A stretch of 64,000 bases of DNA. Origin: Salipiger abyssi (lineage in GTDB: Bacteria > Pseudomonadota > Alphaproteobacteria > Rhodobacterales > Rhodobacteraceae). The position numbers and the translations under genes are program-made. The DNA lies in NCBI RefSeq assembly GCF_001975705.1, contig NZ_CP015093.1, forward strand, positions 3,418,501 to 3,482,500. The letters are read 5' to 3'. Numbering within the stretch: the first letter of the stretch is position 1; every line of letters begins with the position of its first letter. Under the pieces are notes generated by a model. It was not told where the DNA came from and made no database searches. It worked only from the letters and a program-made list of their open reading frames with translations. Positions 12,516 to 21,396 of this stretch are shown in pieces.

Positions 12516-13373
12516 TCAGAGACCGACCATGGCGCGGATTTGCTGCGGGCTCTTGCCCTCGGATCGGTAGAGCGCGATGGCGCGGGCGTCGTCGCGCTTG
12601 GCCAGCCGCTTGCCATGCTCGTCGCGGATCAGCCGGTGATGATGATAGACCGGCGTGGGCAGATCCAGCAGGCGTTGCAGCAGCGCGTGGATGCGCGTGG
12701 CGTCAAAGAGATCGCGGCCCCGGATCACATGGGTGATCGCCTGCGCCGCGTCGTCCACCACCACAGCGAGGTGATAAGAGGCGCCCATATCCCTGCGCGC
12801 CACCACCACATCGCCGATGTCGCGGATCATCTCGTCGTTCGAAGCGGAGATCGTGCCGCTCTGGCCATCGGGTCCGGCGCCGGTTTCGGCGAAGGTGAGC
12901 GGCGCCGTGAGCTTTGCGCAGGCACGCGCCATGTCGAGCCGCAGAGTCACATCCTGCGGGCGCGGGCCGGTGGGCGGCGTGTCCGGGCGGCAGGTGCCGG
13001 GATAGATCAGCCCGTCCGGCCCGGTGAGCGGGGCGCCTTCCTGCGGGGCAGAGAGCGCCTCGCGGATGTCGCGGCGGGTGCAGGTGCAGGGGTAGAGCAG
13101 GCCCATCTGCCAGAGCCTGTCCAGCGCCGCTTCGTATTCGCCGAGGTGCTCGGATTCCCGCCGGCAGGGCTCTGGCCAGTCGAGACCCAGCCAGTGCAGA
13201 TCGTCCTTGAGCTGCACCTCCCATTCCGGGCGTGCGCGGCTTTGGTCGAGATCGTCGATGCGCAGCAGAAATGTGCCGCCCGCCGCCCGCGTCATGTCCG
13301 AGGCCAGCAGTGCCGAATAGGCATGGCCCAGATGCAGCGGGCCGGTGGGCGAGGGCGCAAAGCGGCTGCGCAT
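12516..13373 (-). CDS. gluQ: Glutamyl-Q tRNA(Asp) synthetase GluQ (YadB)
   Basis: A 285-residue paralogue of the GluRS catalytic domain that attaches glutamate to queuosine at position 34 of tRNA-Asp. It has the HIGH-like motif PTGPLHLGHAYSAL, zinc-type cysteines in LYPCTCTRRD and the KMSKS-like KRLAKRDDA. It ends soon after that motif, so it lacks the anticodon-binding domain, as expected. ATG 13373 overlaps the stop of the preceding gene (TGATG). A GTG at 13376 is possible but less likely. It is the last gene of the trmFO operon. Confidence 0.94.
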   Translation of the reverse strand: MRSRFAPSPTGPLHLGHAYSALLASDMTRAAGGTFLLRIDDLDQSRARPEWEVQLKDDLHWLGLDWPEPCRRESEHLGEYEAALDRLWQMGLLYPCTCTRRDIREALSAPQEGAPLTGPDGLIYPGTCRPDTPPTGPRPQDVTLRLDMARACAKLTAPLTFAETGAGPDGQSGTISASNDEMIRDIGDVVVARRDMGASYHLAVVVDDAAQAITHVIRGRDLFDATRIHALLQRLLDLPTPVYHHHRLIRDEHGKRLAKRDDARAIALYRSEGKSPQQIRAMVGL

Positions 13374-13591
13374 CACTCGTCGCGATAGCTGCGCTCGATA
13401 CGGCGGGTGCGGCGTTCTTCGCCGGATTGATAGATCAGCACCCAGGCCAGCAGGATGAACATCGGATGTGTCAGCCCGCCGGAAAAGATGATCGCCGGGA
13501 TCCAGATCACGAAGACCACGATCGACAGGATCGGACGCCCGGTCAGCAGGATCGACAGCGGCGGCAGGAAGAGCGCGAGCACATAGTTCAT
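13373..13591 (-). CDS. 72-residue membrane protein resembling the YqaE/Pmp3 family
   Basis: Two hydrophobic helices (about residues 4-25 and 28-52) and a basic, acidic-ended tail. The pattern [16 protein letters not shown] followed by VIWIPAIIF resembles the Pmp3/YqaE proteolipids (LPPhxVhh... hhWIPGhIHA). Those proteins affect membrane potential or stress response; the role here is unknown. AGGAGGTG precedes the start. It overlaps trmFO (ATGA) and gluQ (TGATG), so it is translated between two tRNA-modification genes. Confidence 0.75.
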   Translation of the reverse strand: MNYVLALFLPPLSILLTGRPILSIVVFVIWIPAIIFSGGLTHPMFILLAWVLIYQSGEERRTRRIERSYRDE

Positions 13592-14940
13592 GCGGGCACC
13601 TCCTGCGTGGCCAGCCAGCCCGACCAGGCCTCCTTGGCGCGGTCGGTATAGGCCTTGTAGCGGTCGCGCCGGCCCCGGCGCCCGCCCTTGAGCCCCTCGA
13701 CCGGGCGGAACAGGCCGAAATTCACGTTCATCGGCTGGAAGGTCTTGGCCTCGGCGCCGCCGGTGATGTGGTGGATCAGCGCGCCATGGGCGGTGTCCTG
13801 CGGGATCTGCGGCAGCGGGTGGCCGAGGAGCTCGGCAGCGGCCATGCGACCGGCGGCCAGCCCCATGGCAGAGCTTTCCACATAGCCCTCGACCCCGGTG
13901 ATCTGCCCGGCAAAGCGGATATTCGGGCGCGCGCGCAGGCGCATCTGCGCATCCAGCAGCGTCGGCGAGTTGAGGAAGGTGTTGCGGTGAATGCCGCCGA
14001 GCCGGGCGAAGCTGGCATTCTCCAGCCCCGGGATCATCCGGAACACATCCGTCTGGGCACCGTATTTCATCTTGGTCTGGAAGCCGACGATATTGAACAG
14101 CGTCCCCAGCGCATTGTCGCGGCGCAGCTGCACCACCGCATAGGCCTTTTCCTCGGGCTTGTGCGGATTGGTGAGGCCCACGGGCTTCATCGGGCCGTGG
14201 CGCAGGGTCTCGCGACCGCGCTCGGCCATGACCTCGATGGGCAGGCAGCCGTCGAAATAGCCGGCGGTCTCTCCCTCGTGGAACTCGGTCTTGTCGGCGG
14301 CGAGCAGGGCGTCGATGAAGGCCTCGTACTGGGCCTTCGTCATCGGGCAGTTGATATAGGCCTTCTGCTCTTCCTCGGTCTCGCCCTTGTCGTAGCGCGA
14401 TTGCAGCCAGGCGACATCCATGTCGATGCTCTCGGCATAGACGATGGGGGCGATGGCATCGAAGAAGGCGAGGCTCTCGGCACCGGTCTCGGTGGCGATG
14501 GCGCGCCCCAAAGCGTCGGAGGTGAGCGGGCCGGTGGCAAAGATCCACTGGCCGTCCTCGGGCAGTTCGGCGATCTCCTCGCCCGAGACCTCGATATTCG
14601 GATGCGCGGCCAGCGCGTCCGTCACCGATTGCGAGAACGCCTCGCGGTCGACCGCCAGCGCGCCGCCGGCGGGCAGGCGATTGGCATAGGCCTGACGCAT
14701 CACCAGCCCGTTCGCTTGCAGCATCTCCCAATGCAGCAGGCCCACGGCGTTCTGTTCGTGATCGTCCGAGCGGAAGGAGTTGGAACAGACCATCTCGGCC
14801 AGCTTGCCGGTGCGGTGGGCGAAGGTCTCCACCTTGGGGCGCATTTCGTGGATCACCACGTTCACGCCCATCTGCGCCGCCTGCCAGGCCGCTTCGGATC
14901 CGGCCATGCCGCCGCCGACGATATGCAATCTCTGTGTCAT
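13588..14940 (-). CDS. trmFO: Methylenetetrahydrofolate-tRNA-(uracil-5-)-methyltransferase TrmFO
   Basis: A 450-residue flavoenzyme that makes m5U54 in the tRNA T-loop using methylenetetrahydrofolate. The N-terminal FAD-binding motif is [14 protein letters not shown], followed by the family sequence [12 protein letters not shown]. Later conserved blocks include GLTNPH and NVNFGLFRP. The frame is open to 15054, but the extension is Pro/Ala-rich and the ATG at 14940 gives the standard N terminus. It heads an operon with the small membrane protein and gluQ. Confidence 0.97.
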   Translation of the reverse strand: MTQRLHIVGGGMAGSEAAWQAAQMGVNVVIHEMRPKVETFAHRTGKLAEMVCSNSFRSDDHEQNAVGLLHWEMLQANGLVMRQAYANRLPAGGALAVDREAFSQSVTDALAAHPNIEVSGEEIAELPEDGQWIFATGPLTSDALGRAIATETGAESLAFFDAIAPIVYAESIDMDVAWLQSRYDKGETEEEQKAYINCPMTKAQYEAFIDALLAADKTEFHEGETAGYFDGCLPIEVMAERGRETLRHGPMKPVGLTNPHKPEEKAYAVVQLRRDNALGTLFNIVGFQTKMKYGAQTDVFRMIPGLENASFARLGGIHRNTFLNSPTLLDAQMRLRARPNIRFAGQITGVEGYVESSAMGLAAGRMAAAELLGHPLPQIPQDTAHGALIHHITGGAEAKTFQPMNVNFGLFRPVEGLKGGRRGRRDRYKAYTDRAKEAWSGWLATQEVPA

Positions 14941-15129
14941 GACCGGGCAGATAGGGGATTGGAGGAGCGGTGTTAAGGGGGAAAGCGGCGGAAGTGCGGG
15001 CGCCGCGGCACGCAGCACGTTGGCTCTGCGCCAGAAGGGCAGGGATTTGGCCACCCGATGACAGGATCGACACGCTCTGGAAAGCCCGCGCTTTATGTAC
15101 GGATCAGGTCCGGGGCGGGGAGAAAAACC

Positions 15130-15582
15130 TCAGGCCGTGCCGTAAAGATCCGCTGCGCGGCGTTCGAAGGCGCGCACGATGCGCTGCATCGCCTCGTAGA
15201 AGAACATCCCTGCCGCGCCCTGGAGAATGCGGTTCTTGAACTCGAAATCGACGAAGAAATGCACGTCGACGCCGCCCTCCGCCTTGTCCTCGAACTGCCA
15301 TTTCGAAATCATGTGGCGGAACGGCCCGTCGAGATATTCCGTGTCGATCCGGCTTTCCTGCGGATAGAGCGTCACCCGGCTGCCAAAGCGTTCGCGGAAC
15401 ACCTTGAACGAGATCACCAGATCCGCCAGCATCACCTCGTGATCGCCATGCTCCTCGCGCGAGCGGATGCGCGCGGCGGCGGTCCAGGGCAGGAATTCCG
15501 GATAGCGGCCCACATCGGCCACGAGGTCGTACATCTGCTGTGCCGTATAAGGCAGGTGCTTGGTCTCGGAATGGGTCGGCAT
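15130..15582 (-). CDS. COQ10/RatA-type START-domain protein
   Basis: A 150-residue protein of the coenzyme Q-binding COQ10 / RatA family. The N-terminal [22 protein letters not shown] and the middle [11 protein letters not shown] are the family pattern. Members have a START/Bet v1 fold that binds a lipid; in alphaproteobacteria they are thought to help coenzyme Q function, while E. coli RatA is reported to affect ribosome association. The ATG at 15582 gives the usual N terminus although the frame is open further upstream. It is divergent from hpt. Confidence 0.9.
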   Translation of the reverse strand: MPTHSETKHLPYTAQQMYDLVADVGRYPEFLPWTAAARIRSREEHGDHEVMLADLVISFKVFRERFGSRVTLYPQESRIDTEYLDGPFRHMISKWQFEDKAEGGVDVHFFVDFEFKNRILQGAAGMFFYEAMQRIVRAFERRAADLYGTA

Positions 15583-15663
15583 GTCGCTGGTCCGGCGTCC
15601 CTTTATCGCGTGACAGTGGGTTCCCATTTCGTATGCTGGGCGCGGCTTTGCAAGGGGGGCGGG

Positions 15664-16206
15664 ATGACAGAGCGGCCATATGTCGTAGACGAGATGATCT
15701 CGGCCAAATCCATCGCCGCGCGGATCGAGGCGCTGGCCCGCGAGATCGGTCGCGATTTCGGCGGCACCGACAAGCTGGTCGTCGTCGGCCTGCTGCGCGG
15801 CAGCTTCGTCTTCATCGCCGATCTGGTGCGCGAGCTCGACCTGCCGGTTGAGGTGGATTTCCTCGAAGCCTCCTCCTATGGCGACGCCATGCAGTCGAGC
15901 CGCGAGGTGCGCATCCTCAAGGATCTGCGCTCGCCCATCGAGGGGCGCGACGTGCTGGTGGTCGAGGATATCGTCGACACCGGCTTCACCCTGCATCACG
16001 TGCTGAAACTGCTGGCCTCGCGCAGCCCGCGCAAGCTGCGCACCATCGCGCTGCTCGACAAGCCGGCGCGCCGCGAGGTGGCGCTCAAGGCCGACTGGAC
16101 CGGGTTCGAGATCCCCGACGAATTCGTCGTCGGCTACGGCATCGATTACGCACAGCGCAACCGCAACCTGCCCTTCATCGGCAAGGTGCGTTTCCCCGAG
16201 GGCTGA
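15664..16206 (+). CDS. hpt: Hypoxanthine phosphoribosyltransferase
   Basis: A 180-residue purine-salvage enzyme converting hypoxanthine (and perhaps guanine) plus PRPP to the nucleotide. The PRPP-binding motif is [13 protein letters not shown], and [11 protein letters not shown] and the DFLEASSYG region match the family. The start follows AAGGGGGGCGGG. A small membrane-protein gene begins one base after its stop. Confidence 0.95.
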   Translation: MTERPYVVDEMISAKSIAARIEALAREIGRDFGGTDKLVVVGLLRGSFVFIADLVRELDLPVEVDFLEASSYGDAMQSSREVRILKDLRSPIEGRDVLVVEDIVDTGFTLHHVLKLLASRSPRKLRTIALLDKPARREVALKADWTGFEIPDEFVVGYGIDYAQRNRNLPFIGKVRFPEG

Positions 16207-16207
16207 G

Positions 16208-16393
16208 ATGAATCCGTTCTGGTTGCTCCGCATGGCGAAATGGGCGCGCAACCCGCCCTCGTCGGGGCGTGTGAAACTGGTGCTGGCGGTGATCGCGTTC
16301 TGCCTCGCGCTCTACGCCGTCGAGCGCTGGGTCGGCTGGCCCGACGCGCTGAGCACCGAACGGATGCGCGTGCCGACCCGTGTCATGCCCTGA
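16208..16393 (+). CDS. 61-residue single-pass membrane protein, unknown function
   Basis: A short product with a basic N terminus (LLRMAKWARNPPS), one hydrophobic helix at about residues 23-40 and a periplasmic-looking C-terminal tail. It starts one base after the hpt stop, so it is probably translated by reinitiation from the hpt transcript. No family is recognised with certainty. Confidence 0.65.
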   Translation: MNPFWLLRMAKWARNPPSSGRVKLVLAVIAFCLALYAVERWVGWPDALSTERMRVPTRVMP

Positions 16394-16664
16394 CGCGCCT
16401 TCACATATGCGCGAGGAGTGCGACAGACATACGCGTCAGGATTGCAGCTTACCGGCCTGAGAATTTCTTTTTAATAATATGTTTTAAAAAGGAAAAGTTT
16501 AGTCGGGCCTTCTCGCCTTTCCTTGCGTCATGCCCTTGCGTCAACGGTCGCGCGGAGACCGGCGTCGATGCGGGGTGTTGTCAGATTGCTGCGGAACCGC
16601 ACACTCTCAGGCAGCTCAGTTGGGTGTCCGTTCCGGGGCCCGCGTTTGCCAAGGGAGGAGTTTC
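16394..16664. other. 271-base gap with an AT-rich stretch
   Basis: No gene is seen. The gap contains an unusually AT-rich tract for this genome at about 16460-16505 (TTTTTAATAATATG and GTTTTAAAAAGG), which may hold the promoter of the cytochrome gene at 16665. The frame of that gene is open through part of this gap, but the region lacks a signal peptide or other coding features. Confidence 0.4.
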
Positions 16665-17123
16665 ATGAATCGTTTTGTCACCGGCCTCGCGGCCCTTTCC
16701 GTCTGCGCCGCGGGCGCGGCCTATGCCCAGGATCACAGCGCGCAGCTCAAGGCGCGGCAGGGCCAGTTCCGCATCCTCGCGATCAATCTCGGCACGCTGG
16801 GCGGCATGGCGCAGGGCAAGATCGACTACGATGCGGAGGCCGCGCAGATGGCCGCCGATTCCGTGGTCGCCGTGTCGATGATCCATCAGGGGCCGCTCTG
16901 GCCCGAGGGCAGTTCGGAGATGGATATCGACGGCACCCGCGCCAAGGTCGAGATCTGGGACGATTTCGACGATTTCTCCTCCAAATGGTCCGCGCTCGGC
17001 GAGGCCGCGCTGAACATGCAGGCCGCCGCCGGCACCGGGCAGGAGGCGCTGGGGCCGGCGCTGGGTCAACTGGGCGGCGCCTGCAAGGCCTGCCACGACA
17101 CTTACCGCGCGCCGGAATCCTGA
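16665..17123 (+). CDS. Periplasmic cytochrome c' / c556 family
   Basis: A 152-residue protein with a signal peptide ending near AYAQ (residues 1-22) and a single C-terminal haem motif CKACH (Cys140, Cys143, His144), the layout of cytochrome c'/c556. These four-helix haem proteins carry electrons or bind NO in the periplasm. GGGAGGAG stands before the ATG. The diheme cytochrome gene starts five bases after its stop, so the two are very likely made together. Confidence 0.92.
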   Translation: MNRFVTGLAALSVCAAGAAYAQDHSAQLKARQGQFRILAINLGTLGGMAQGKIDYDAEAAQMAADSVVAVSMIHQGPLWPEGSSEMDIDGTRAKVEIWDDFDDFSSKWSALGEAALNMQAAAGTGQEALGPALGQLGGACKACHDTYRAPES

Positions 17124-17127
17124 CATC

Positions 17128-18027
17128 ATGCGCAGGCTGATCGGCGGTCTTGTCCTGGCGGGGCTCGCCGCCGCCGGGGCGGGCTGGCTTCTGACCGCCC
17201 CCGACCGGCTGCCCGAGGGCAGTTTCGCCGGTGTCGAAGGCGATGCGGAGCGCGGCGCGCGGGTTTTCACCGCCGCCGGCTGCGCCTCGTGCCACCACGC
17301 GCCGGAGGCCGAGGGCGAGGCCAGGCTGGTGCTGGCGGGCGGGCAGCGCTTCGCTTCCGATTTCGGCACCTTCCTCGCCCCCAATATCTCGCCCGATCCC
17401 GGACAAGGCATTGGCGGCTGGAGCCAGGAAGAATTCGCCAACGCGGTGATGCGCGGCGTCGCGCCCGGTGGCGCGCATCTCTACCCGGCCTTTCCCTACA
17501 CCGCCTATGCGCGCATGGACGACCGCGATCTGGTGGATCTCTGGGCCTATATGCAGACATTGCCCGCCTCGGACACGCCGAGCCAACCGCATGAGCTGGG
17601 CTTTCCGTTCAATATCCGCCGGGGTCTGGGGCTGTGGAAGCTGCTCTATTTCGATGATGGCTGGGTGATGGACGATGCCGAGGGCCAGGAGCTGGTGCGC
17701 GGTCGCTATCTGGTCGAGGCGCTGGCCCATTGCGCGGAGTGCCACACCCCGCGCGACGCGCTTGGCGGGCTCGACACCGGGCGCTGGCTGACCGGGGCGC
17801 CGAACCCCAACGGGCGCGGCACCATCCCGGGCCTGACGCCGGATCACCTGAGCTGGGAGGCGAGCGACATCGCCTATTATCTCGAAACCGGCTTCACCCC
17901 GGAGTTTGACAGTGTCGGCGGGCATATGGTCGAGGTGGTGGAGAACTTCGCCAGTCTCGCGCCGGAGGATCGCGCGGCGGTGGCCGCCTATCTCAAGGCG
18001 CTGCCGGACGGAGGGGCGATGGAATAG
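17128..18027 (+). CDS. Membrane-anchored diheme cytochrome c
   Basis: A 299-residue protein with an N-terminal signal anchor (residues 4-23) and two haem motifs: CASCH (Cys52/Cys55/His56) and CAECH (Cys202/Cys205/His206). The repeated layout, with YPAFPYTAYARM between the haems, resembles the cytochrome subunits of membrane alcohol, fructose and gluconate dehydrogenases. No dehydrogenase gene is adjacent, so it may take electrons from the neighbouring cytochrome c' or an unlinked enzyme. Confidence 0.9.
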   Translation: MRRLIGGLVLAGLAAAGAGWLLTAPDRLPEGSFAGVEGDAERGARVFTAAGCASCHHAPEAEGEARLVLAGGQRFASDFGTFLAPNISPDPGQGIGGWSQEEFANAVMRGVAPGGAHLYPAFPYTAYARMDDRDLVDLWAYMQTLPASDTPSQPHELGFPFNIRRGLGLWKLLYFDDGWVMDDAEGQELVRGRYLVEALAHCAECHTPRDALGGLDTGRWLTGAPNPNGRGTIPGLTPDHLSWEASDIAYYLETGFTPEFDSVGGHMVEVVENFASLAPEDRAAVAAYLKALPDGGAME

Positions 18028-18092
18028 CGCGCGGCTCGGCGAAGCGCTTGTCCGGCTCAAGACGATCCAGCAAGCGCAGGCCCGCGCAGAGG

Positions 18093-18111
18093 CCCCCGAT
18101 CAGGTCCGGGG
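18093..18111. repeat. Short repeat around GATCAGGTCCGGGGC
   Basis: GGATCAGGTCCGGGGC-like sequence also occurs at 15101-15116. Here it is extended to CCCCGATCAGGTCCGGGG, a near-palindrome. With only two copies in the window it is a weak repeat family. Confidence 0.4.
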
Positions 18112-18119
18112 CGTGTCCC

Positions 18120-18143
18120 GTAGGGTGGGCAATTCTGCCCACC
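18120..18143 (+). repeat. Dispersed 3'-end hairpin, copy 3
   Basis: GTAGGGTGGGCA, a four-base spacer and TGCCCACC. It lies five bases beyond the pncC stop, in the same sense relative to that gene as copies 1 and 2 have to theirs, and between convergent genes. Confidence 0.85.
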
Positions 18144-18148
18144 GATCG

Positions 18149-18628
18149 CTAATCTTCCGCCAGCGCGTCGTGCAGCAGTTCCAGCGCGTGGTGAGTCGCT
18201 GCCATGCGCACATTGGCGCGGCCGAGCGCACCGAACTCTACCGTCTCTGTCAGCGTCTCGCCGTCGCGGGCGAGCGCGAAACACACCATGCCCTCGGGCT
18301 TTTGCTCCGATCCGCCAGGGCCCGCCACGCCAGAGACCGCCACCGCGAAATCGGCCTCCGCCGCGCGCCGCGCGCCCTCGGCCATCTCGCGCACCACCTC
18401 TTCGGAGACCGCGCCGTGCACCGAGAGTGTCTCCGCATGCACGCCCAGCATCTCCTGCTTCGCGGCGTTGGAATAGGTGACGACTCCGCGATGGAAGATG
18501 TCCGACGAGCCCGCCACATCGGTCAGCGCTGCCGAGACCATGCCGCCGGTGCAGCTTTCGGCGGTGGTGACGGTGACGCCCCGGTCGCGGGCGCGCATCA
18601 GGATATCGCGGGCGAGGACTTCGGTCAC
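18149..18628 (-). CDS. pncC: Nicotinamide-nucleotide amidase PncC (CinA C-terminal family)
   Basis: A 159-residue stand-alone CinA C-terminal domain. It has the nucleophile region TTAESCTGGM, then SGVAGPGGSEQKPEGMVCFA. PncC deamidates nicotinamide mononucleotide to nicotinate mononucleotide in NAD recycling. It overlaps pgpA by four bases and ends the ispDF-pgpA-pncC operon. Confidence 0.92.
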   Translation of the reverse strand: MTEVLARDILMRARDRGVTVTTAESCTGGMVSAALTDVAGSSDIFHRGVVTYSNAAKQEMLGVHAETLSVHGAVSEEVVREMAEGARRAAEADFAVAVSGVAGPGGSEQKPEGMVCFALARDGETLTETVEFGALGRANVRMAATHHALELLHDALAED

Positions 18629-19107
18629 ATCAGGACTCCATGGGCAAGGGCGGCGAGTATGATCGTGACAATAGCAGAAAACACGCCGGCAATCACGTCA
18701 TCCAGCATCACCCCCAGCGCATCGCCGCGCCGGTCGGCCATGCCCACCAGCCAGGGCTTCCAGATGTCGAAGAGCCGGAAGAACACAAAGGCCGAGATCC
18801 AGCCGGGATAGAGCCGCCAGAGCTCCACCCCCATCATCGCCGCGCCATAGCCCACCGGGAAGAGCGCGATCCACTGGCCGACCACCTCGTCGATGACGAT
18901 CCAGGACGGGTCGTGATCGCCGCTCTGGGTCAGCGCTTTCGTCGCCACCAGACCCAGCGCATAGGCCAGAGCCGTGGCGATCAGCAGCAGCCAGAACCCG
19001 CCGGCGAGCAGCAGCGCATAGGCGACGGGCAGGGCGGCGAGCGAACCCCAGGTGCCCGGGGCGGGCTTCAGGAAGCCGATATAGAGGAAGGAGGCGATGG
19101 CTTTCAT
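18625..19107 (-). CDS. pgpA: Phosphatidylglycerophosphatase A
   Basis: A 160-residue membrane enzyme that dephosphorylates phosphatidylglycerol phosphate. It has the family patterns [31 protein letters not shown] and [10 protein letters not shown], and about four hydrophobic segments. ATGA-type overlaps on both sides place it in an operon with ispDF and pncC. Confidence 0.94.
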   Translation of the reverse strand: MKAIASFLYIGFLKPAPGTWGSLAALPVAYALLLAGGFWLLLIATALAYALGLVATKALTQSGDHDPSWIVIDEVVGQWIALFPVGYGAAMMGVELWRLYPGWISAFVFFRLFDIWKPWLVGMADRRGDALGVMLDDVIAGVFSAIVTIILAALAHGVLM

Positions 19108-20237
19108 GGTTTCACCAGCGTTGCGGTTGCAATGGCGGCGATGCCTTCCTCGCGGCCGGTGAAACCCAGCCGTTCCGAAGTGGTCGCCTTGATCGAGATA
19201 CGGTCCGGGGCAAGCCCGGTGATGCGCGCCATTTCCGCTGTCATCTCAGCGGCATGCGGGCCGATCTTGGGGCGCTCGCAGATCAGCGTCAGGTCGATAT
19301 TGGAGATCGCGAAGCCCTTCGAGCCCGCCAGCTCTACCGCGTGACGCAGGAAGATCTCGGAGGCGGCGCCTTTCCATTGCGGATCGGAGGGCGGGAAATG
19401 CCGGCCGATATCGCCCTCGGCCATGGCGCCGTAAAGCGCATCCGTCACCGCATGCATGCCGACATCGGCGTCGGAATGGCCCTGAAGCCCGCGCCCGTGC
19501 GGAACCTTGATCCCGCAGAGCACAACGTGATCGCCCGCGCCGAAGCGGTGCACGTCATAGCCATTGCCCAGACGGATATCCATCGCGTCTCCCTTCAGCA
19601 GCGTTTCGGCCCGGGCGAAATCCTCCGGGCCGGTGATCTTGAGATTGCGTTCCTCGCCCGGAACGATGGCGACGTCCAGCCCTGCGGCGCGGGCAACCTG
19701 CACATCGTCGGCGGCGGCATCGGTCTGTGCCGCATGGGCGGCGGCGATTTCGGCATAACGAAAGCCCTGCGGCGTTTGCGCGCGGTAGAGCCCGGTGCGG
19801 TCGCGGGTGCCTGTGACCTGGCCGTTTTCGCCGGTCCAAAGCGCATCTGTCACCGCCAGCGCCGGTGCGGCGCCGGGATGGGTGGCCAGCGCGGCGACAA
19901 CCGCGTCGATGTTGGCGCGGCTGACGCAGGGGCGGGCGACATCGTGGATCAGCACGCGCTCTGGCGGTGCATCGGCCAGCGCCGCAAGCCCCGCGCGGAC
20001 CGAGCCCGCCCGATCCTCCGCGCCATCCACAAGCGTCACCGGCAGCCCGGCGGCGACCGCCTCGGCCAGCGCGCGGTCGTCGGGGTGAATCACCAGAACG
20101 AGGCGCGGCAGATGGGCAAAGGCCTCCAGCGTCCAGCGCGCCACCGGCTTGCCGGCAATCTCGCGCCATTGCTTGGGCAGAGCGCCCCCGGCGCGGGTGC
20201 CGCGCCCGGCAGCAACGATGATGACAGCAGTGTCCAT
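19104..20237 (-). CDS. ispDF: Bifunctional IspD/IspF of the MEP isoprenoid pathway
   Basis: A 377-residue fusion. Residues 1-217 are the MEP cytidylyltransferase IspD ([35 protein letters not shown]). From about 219 comes the 2-C-methyl-erythritol 2,4-cyclodiphosphate synthase IspF ([39 protein letters not shown]). The IspDF fusion is common in alphaproteobacteria. The two enzymes do non-consecutive steps, with IspE between them. Confidence 0.97.
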   Translation of the reverse strand: MDTAVIIVAAGRGTRAGGALPKQWREIAGKPVARWTLEAFAHLPRLVLVIHPDDRALAEAVAAGLPVTLVDGAEDRAGSVRAGLAALADAPPERVLIHDVARPCVSRANIDAVVAALATHPGAAPALAVTDALWTGENGQVTGTRDRTGLYRAQTPQGFRYAEIAAAHAAQTDAAADDVQVARAAGLDVAIVPGEERNLKITGPEDFARAETLLKGDAMDIRLGNGYDVHRFGAGDHVVLCGIKVPHGRGLQGHSDADVGMHAVTDALYGAMAEGDIGRHFPPSDPQWKGAASEIFLRHAVELAGSKGFAISNIDLTLICERPKIGPHAAEMTAEMARITGLAPDRISIKATTSERLGFTGREEGIAAIATATLVKP

Positions 20238-20412
20238 GGGCCTCGCTCCTTCCCGGCTTCTCTAGGCATTGCCCCGGGGCGGCGCAATGCGCTCTGGCGC
20301 CGCGATTAAAAATTAGGCAAACTGCATTGTGATGGGGCGGGGCAGTGCCCAAACAATTGAATATACTTGGGCCTCAGGTTACCTCCCAAGCATCTGCACA
20401 AGGAATAGGCGC

Positions 20413-21396
20413 TTGAAACTCCCTCTGGGCGACCGGTCGATCTCCCCTCCCGTCCTGCTGGCCCCGCTGGCAGGCATTACGGACCTGCCGTTCCGCTCTC
20501 TGGTGGCGCGCTGGGGGGCGGGGCTTGTGGTCTCCGAGATGATCGCGAGCGGCGAGTTTCTCACCGCGCGCCCCGGCACGCGGGAAAAGGCCGAGCTTGG
20601 GGCGGGAATCGAGAACACCTCCGTCCAGATTGCAGGCCGCGCGCCCGAGCCGATGGCCGAGGCCGCGCGCATGGTGGCCGATATGGGCGCGCGCGTGATC
20701 GACATCAATATGGGCTGCCCGGCCAAGAAGGTGACCGGCGGCTATTCCGGCTCGGCGCTGATGCGCGAGCCCGACCACGCGCTGCGGCTGATCGAGGCGG
20801 TGGTGGGCGCGGTCGACGTGCCGGTGACGCTGAAGACGCGGCTCGGCTGGGATGGCGACACGCTCAACGCCGCCGATCTGGCGCGCCGGGCCGAGGCGGC
20901 AGGGGTGCGGATGATTGTGATCCACGGTCGCACGCGCTGCCAGTTCTACAAGGGCCGCGCCGACTGGGCGGCAATCCGCGCGGTGAAAGAGGCGGTCTCG
21001 GTACCGGTGGTGGCCAATGGCGACATCGTGGACGCCGCCAGCGCCCGCGAGGCGCTGCGGCTTTCGGGTGCCGACGGGGTGATGGTGGGCCGTGGCGCGC
21101 AGGGCGCGCCCTGGCGGCTGGCTGAGATCGCGCATGCGCTTTACGGCGCGCCGGCGCCGGTGGTGCCGCGCGGGGCGGATCTGACGGAAATCGTGCTGGA
21201 GCATTATGAAGCGATGATCGCGTTTTACGGCGCCGACCTGGGTGTGAGATGCGCCCGAAAACATCTCGGCTGGTATATGGATGCCGCCGGCACCGCGCCG
21301 CAGATGCGCCGCGAGATCCTGACCGAGCGCGACCCCGCGCAGGTGCGGGCGCGGCTGCGTGCGGCGCTCGAAGACGCGCTGGCGGAGGCGGCATGA
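20413..21396 (+). CDS. dusB: tRNA-dihydrouridine synthase DusB (NifR3)
   Basis: A 327-residue flavoenzyme that reduces uridines in tRNA. It has LLAPLAGITDLPFRSL, NMGCPAKKV with the active-site Cys, IHGRTRCQFYKG and VVANGDIV. The frame is open to an ATG at 20329, but the family N terminus fits a TTG at 20413 preceded by AAGGAATAGG. The TTG start would reduce its translation. It is first in the dusB-ntrB-ntrC operon, the classic nifR3-ntrBC order of Rhodobacter and rhizobia. Confidence 0.93.
   Translation: MKLPLGDRSISPPVLLAPLAGITDLPFRSLVARWGAGLVVSEMIASGEFLTARPGTREKAELGAGIENTSVQIAGRAPEPMAEAARMVADMGARVIDINMGCPAKKVTGGYSGSALMREPDHALRLIEAVVGAVDVPVTLKTRLGWDGDTLNAADLARRAEAAGVRMIVIHGRTRCQFYKGRADWAAIRAVKEAVSVPVVANGDIVDAASAREALRLSGADGVMVGRGAQGAPWRLAEIAHALYGAPAPVVPRGADLTEIVLEHYEAMIAFYGADLGVRCARKHLGWYMDAAGTAPQMRREILTERDPAQVRARLRAALEDALAEAA

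Noticed and set aside
14941..15054. N-terminal extension of trmFO
   Set aside because: Pro/Ala/Leu-rich with no homology; the FAD-binding motif starts normally after ATG 14940.
16394..16664. Possible tRNA or small RNA gene in the AT-rich gap
   Set aside because: No cloverleaf, CCA end or terminator could be made out by eye.
20280..20412. NtrC-binding sites upstream of dusB
   Set aside because: Only loose matches to the inverted-repeat consensus are present; I would not call them sites.
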